In this document: positions 62,691 through 64,000 of the stretch, piece after piece
Numbering within the stretch: the stretch's first letter is position 1
Layout: each line of letters begins with the position of its first letter
Origin: JASGIT01 sp047601665
Lineage (GTDB): Bacteria; Pseudomonadota; Gammaproteobacteria; Burkholderiales; Burkholderiaceae_C
DNA length: 64,000 bases
Direction of reading: 5' to 3'
Assembly: GCA_047601665.1 (NCBI GenBank)
Contig: JASGIT010000001.1
Span: 1,922,001 to 1,986,000, forward strand
Translations under genes and position numbers: made by a program
Notes under the pieces: generated by a model
Seen by the model: only the letters and a program-made list of their open reading frames with translations
The model's database searches: none
What the model was told of the DNA's origin: nothing

Positions 62691-63971
62691 TTAGAACGCG
62701 TGGCGGATACCCAGCATGAGCGCGCGCGCAGCGCCGTTGTCGCTAGGAGAGGCCGCAGGCTGGCCGAGCGGGTTGACAGCGCCGCCGTAGCCTGCATAGC
62801 CGAAGTTGCTGCCTGCGTTGGAGTAGCGCACAAAGCGTCCGTACAGCGAGGTACGCTTGCTCAGGTAGTAGTTGTAGCCCAGCGTGAAGGCGTTCTGATT
62901 GAAGCCGCTGCTGTTGTCCACCGTGCGGCGCGCGAACGAGGCCAGCACCGAGGAGGAGGCAGCCGGCAGGTCCCAGGTAGCGCCCAACTGGTAGAACTTG
63001 GCCTTGGGCGAGACGCTATCGTTCACCTTGTCGATGATGAAGCTGCCGCCCACCTTCAACGTGGGCATGATGTTGTAGCTGCCCACCAGGGCCTGGAAGG
63101 TGCTGGTCAGCGGCGAGGCCACGGCCGTAGGACTACCGGCGGGGGTGGGAGCGCCGCCGTAACCGAGACCGCCGCTCTTCTGAATCTGGAAGGCATAGGC
63201 GGCGTAGAACTTGCCCGGCTGCTTGTAGCCGAGAGCGCCGCTCACGACGCTGCCCTGGCTGTTGTGGCCCGCCACTTCACCGAAGGCATAGCTGAGGTCT
63301 ACCACCAGAGGGCTGGTCAGGGGAGATGTGTAGCGCACGCTGTTGGCGGAGCGTGCCTGGAAGTACATGTTGTTGCCGGGGTTGGTAGTGGCATTGGAGG
63401 CCAGGCCCGGTTGTCCGCCCGTAGCAGGGAGCAGGCCCATGGTAGGCGAGTTCAACTGGTTCATGCCGAACGGATCGGCGATGTACAGCGCACCGAACAT
63501 GGGAGTGTACATCTTGCCTGCGGTGACCGAGCCCCAGGGCGCTTCCAGGCCCAGGTACGACTGGCGCGAGAAGGCGAAACCACCGGCGCTGTTGCCGGTG
63601 CCCGCGCCCGTATCGGCACTGATGCCGCCATCCAGCAGGAAGTTGGCGCGCAGGCCGCCGCCCAAGTCTTCGCTGCCCGACAGCACCAGCAGCGAGGCGC
63701 TGTTGCCGCCGTCCGATAGCTTCATGATGTTCGGGCTGCTGCCGATCTTGTAGGAGCCTACGAACAAATCCACCACGCCGGACAGCGTGACCTTGCTGGG
63801 CACCGTCGCCGGCAGGGCTTGCGCGGGCAGGCCCGGCTGGGCGGTCTGCATGGTGGTGTTGGGCGTATATACGGGTTGCTTGGCGCCGTCTTGCGCGGTG
63901 CTGCTTTGTGCGAAGGCGCCGGTGCTGAGGGCGGCAAGGCCCGCAGCTGCGAGCCAGTAGGTGCTTTTCAT
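62691..63971 (-). CDS. General porin, Burkholderiales type
   Basis: A 426-aa outer-membrane porin. Signal peptide MKSTYWLAAAGLAALSTGAFA. VTLSGVVDLFVGSYKIG starts the barrel, the usual Gly-Ala-Ser-rich strands follow (LGGGLRANFLLDGGISADTG, FSRQSYLGLEAPWGSVTAGK), and the C-terminus ends MLGIRHAF with the terminal Phe needed for BAM recognition. AAGGAG precedes the ATG (29 bp of leader are in the window). Longer than the 350-380 aa seen in many members because of an extended loop near residues 20-40. Confidence 0.92.
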   Translation of the reverse strand: MKSTYWLAAAGLAALSTGAFAQSSTAQDGAKQPVYTPNTTMQTAQPGLPAQALPATVPSKVTLSGVVDLFVGSYKIGSSPNIMKLSDGGNSASLLVLSGSEDLGGGLRANFLLDGGISADTGAGTGNSAGGFAFSRQSYLGLEAPWGSVTAGKMYTPMFGALYIADPFGMNQLNSPTMGLLPATGGQPGLASNATTNPGNNMYFQARSANSVRYTSPLTSPLVVDLSYAFGEVAGHNSQGSVVSGALGYKQPGKFYAAYAFQIQKSGGLGYGGAPTPAGSPTAVASPLTSTFQALVGSYNIMPTLKVGGSFIIDKVNDSVSPKAKFYQLGATWDLPAASSSVLASFARRTVDNSSGFNQNAFTLGYNYYLSKRTSLYGRFVRYSNAGSNFGYAGYGGAVNPLGQPAASPSDNGAARALMLGIRHAF

Positions 63972-64000
63972 GAGGAAGATCTCCTTGTAACTCTTGTATA

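Overview
The window is about 64 kb of high-GC DNA, densely coded on both strands. It looks like the chromosome of a member of the Comamonadaceae (Burkholderiales, Betaproteobacteria), close to the Acidovorax, Alicycliphilus and Diaphorobacter group. This rests on a ribosomal spc/alpha block of betaproteobacterial type, Bug-family and TRAP uptake systems, a PhaM-like PHA-granule protein, a Burkholderiales-type porin, and many copies of a short intergenic palindrome (core AGCGCTGGCAGCTAT). I remember that palindrome from this family but could not check it. No prophage, insertion sequence, rRNA gene or CRISPR array was seen. Nearly all of the sequence reads as core or stable accessory chromosome.

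Layout. 1-9167: a glycerol locus with glpK (cut by the window edge) and glpR leftward, then glpS-glpT-glpP-glpQ-glpU-glpV-glpD rightward. Together they encode ABC import of glycerol, phosphorylation, oxidation of glycerol-3-phosphate and a DeoR-type repressor. 9241-13055: a leftward MFS exporter, two PhnB-type VOC proteins and a RibD/DHFR-fold protein, with a divergent TetR regulator. 13059-22095: the ribosomal spc and alpha operons (rplN to rplQ, with secY and rpoA), an initiator tRNA and a strong terminator. 22196-27876: an MFS symporter, a VOC protein with a GST, a PhaM-like protein, a FIST sensor-domain protein, a small secreted protein and an XRE regulator. 27993-35369: an LplT-PlsC fusion, a TPR/GT41 glycosyltransferase, and four membrane or envelope proteins of unknown role.

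35441-45708: a fatty-acid beta-oxidation locus. A TetR gene with a perfect palindromic operator is followed by acyl-CoA dehydrogenase, a DUF2147 protein, a FadN-type hydroxyacyl-CoA dehydrogenase/hydratase, thiolase, thioesterase, an enoyl-CoA isomerase-like protein and a second thioesterase. A bactofilin gene and a YciA-type thioesterase follow. 45750-51263: an Atm1-type ABC exporter, a PAS-PAS-GGDEF cyclase, a DUF1778/GNAT toxin-antitoxin pair and an unusual MazG-PIN fusion. 51289-56391: a TonB-dependent receptor and a TRAP transporter, both leftward. 56446-60892: a LysR regulator and the glutamate/aspartate ABC transporter gltIJKL. 60927-64000: a Uma2-family nuclease-fold protein, a Bug-family binding protein and a porin.

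Points I would look at first: the MazG-PIN protein with its duplicated C-terminal module; the complementary loss of ATPase motifs in the paired GlpS and GlpT subunits; three genes (antitoxin, lysR, dctQ) whose -10 boxes imply leaderless mRNAs; a dispersed palindrome that has become part of coding sequences, including a signal peptide; and a second repeat of about 110 bp lying inside three operons. All functional calls are from reading the sequence, without database searches.
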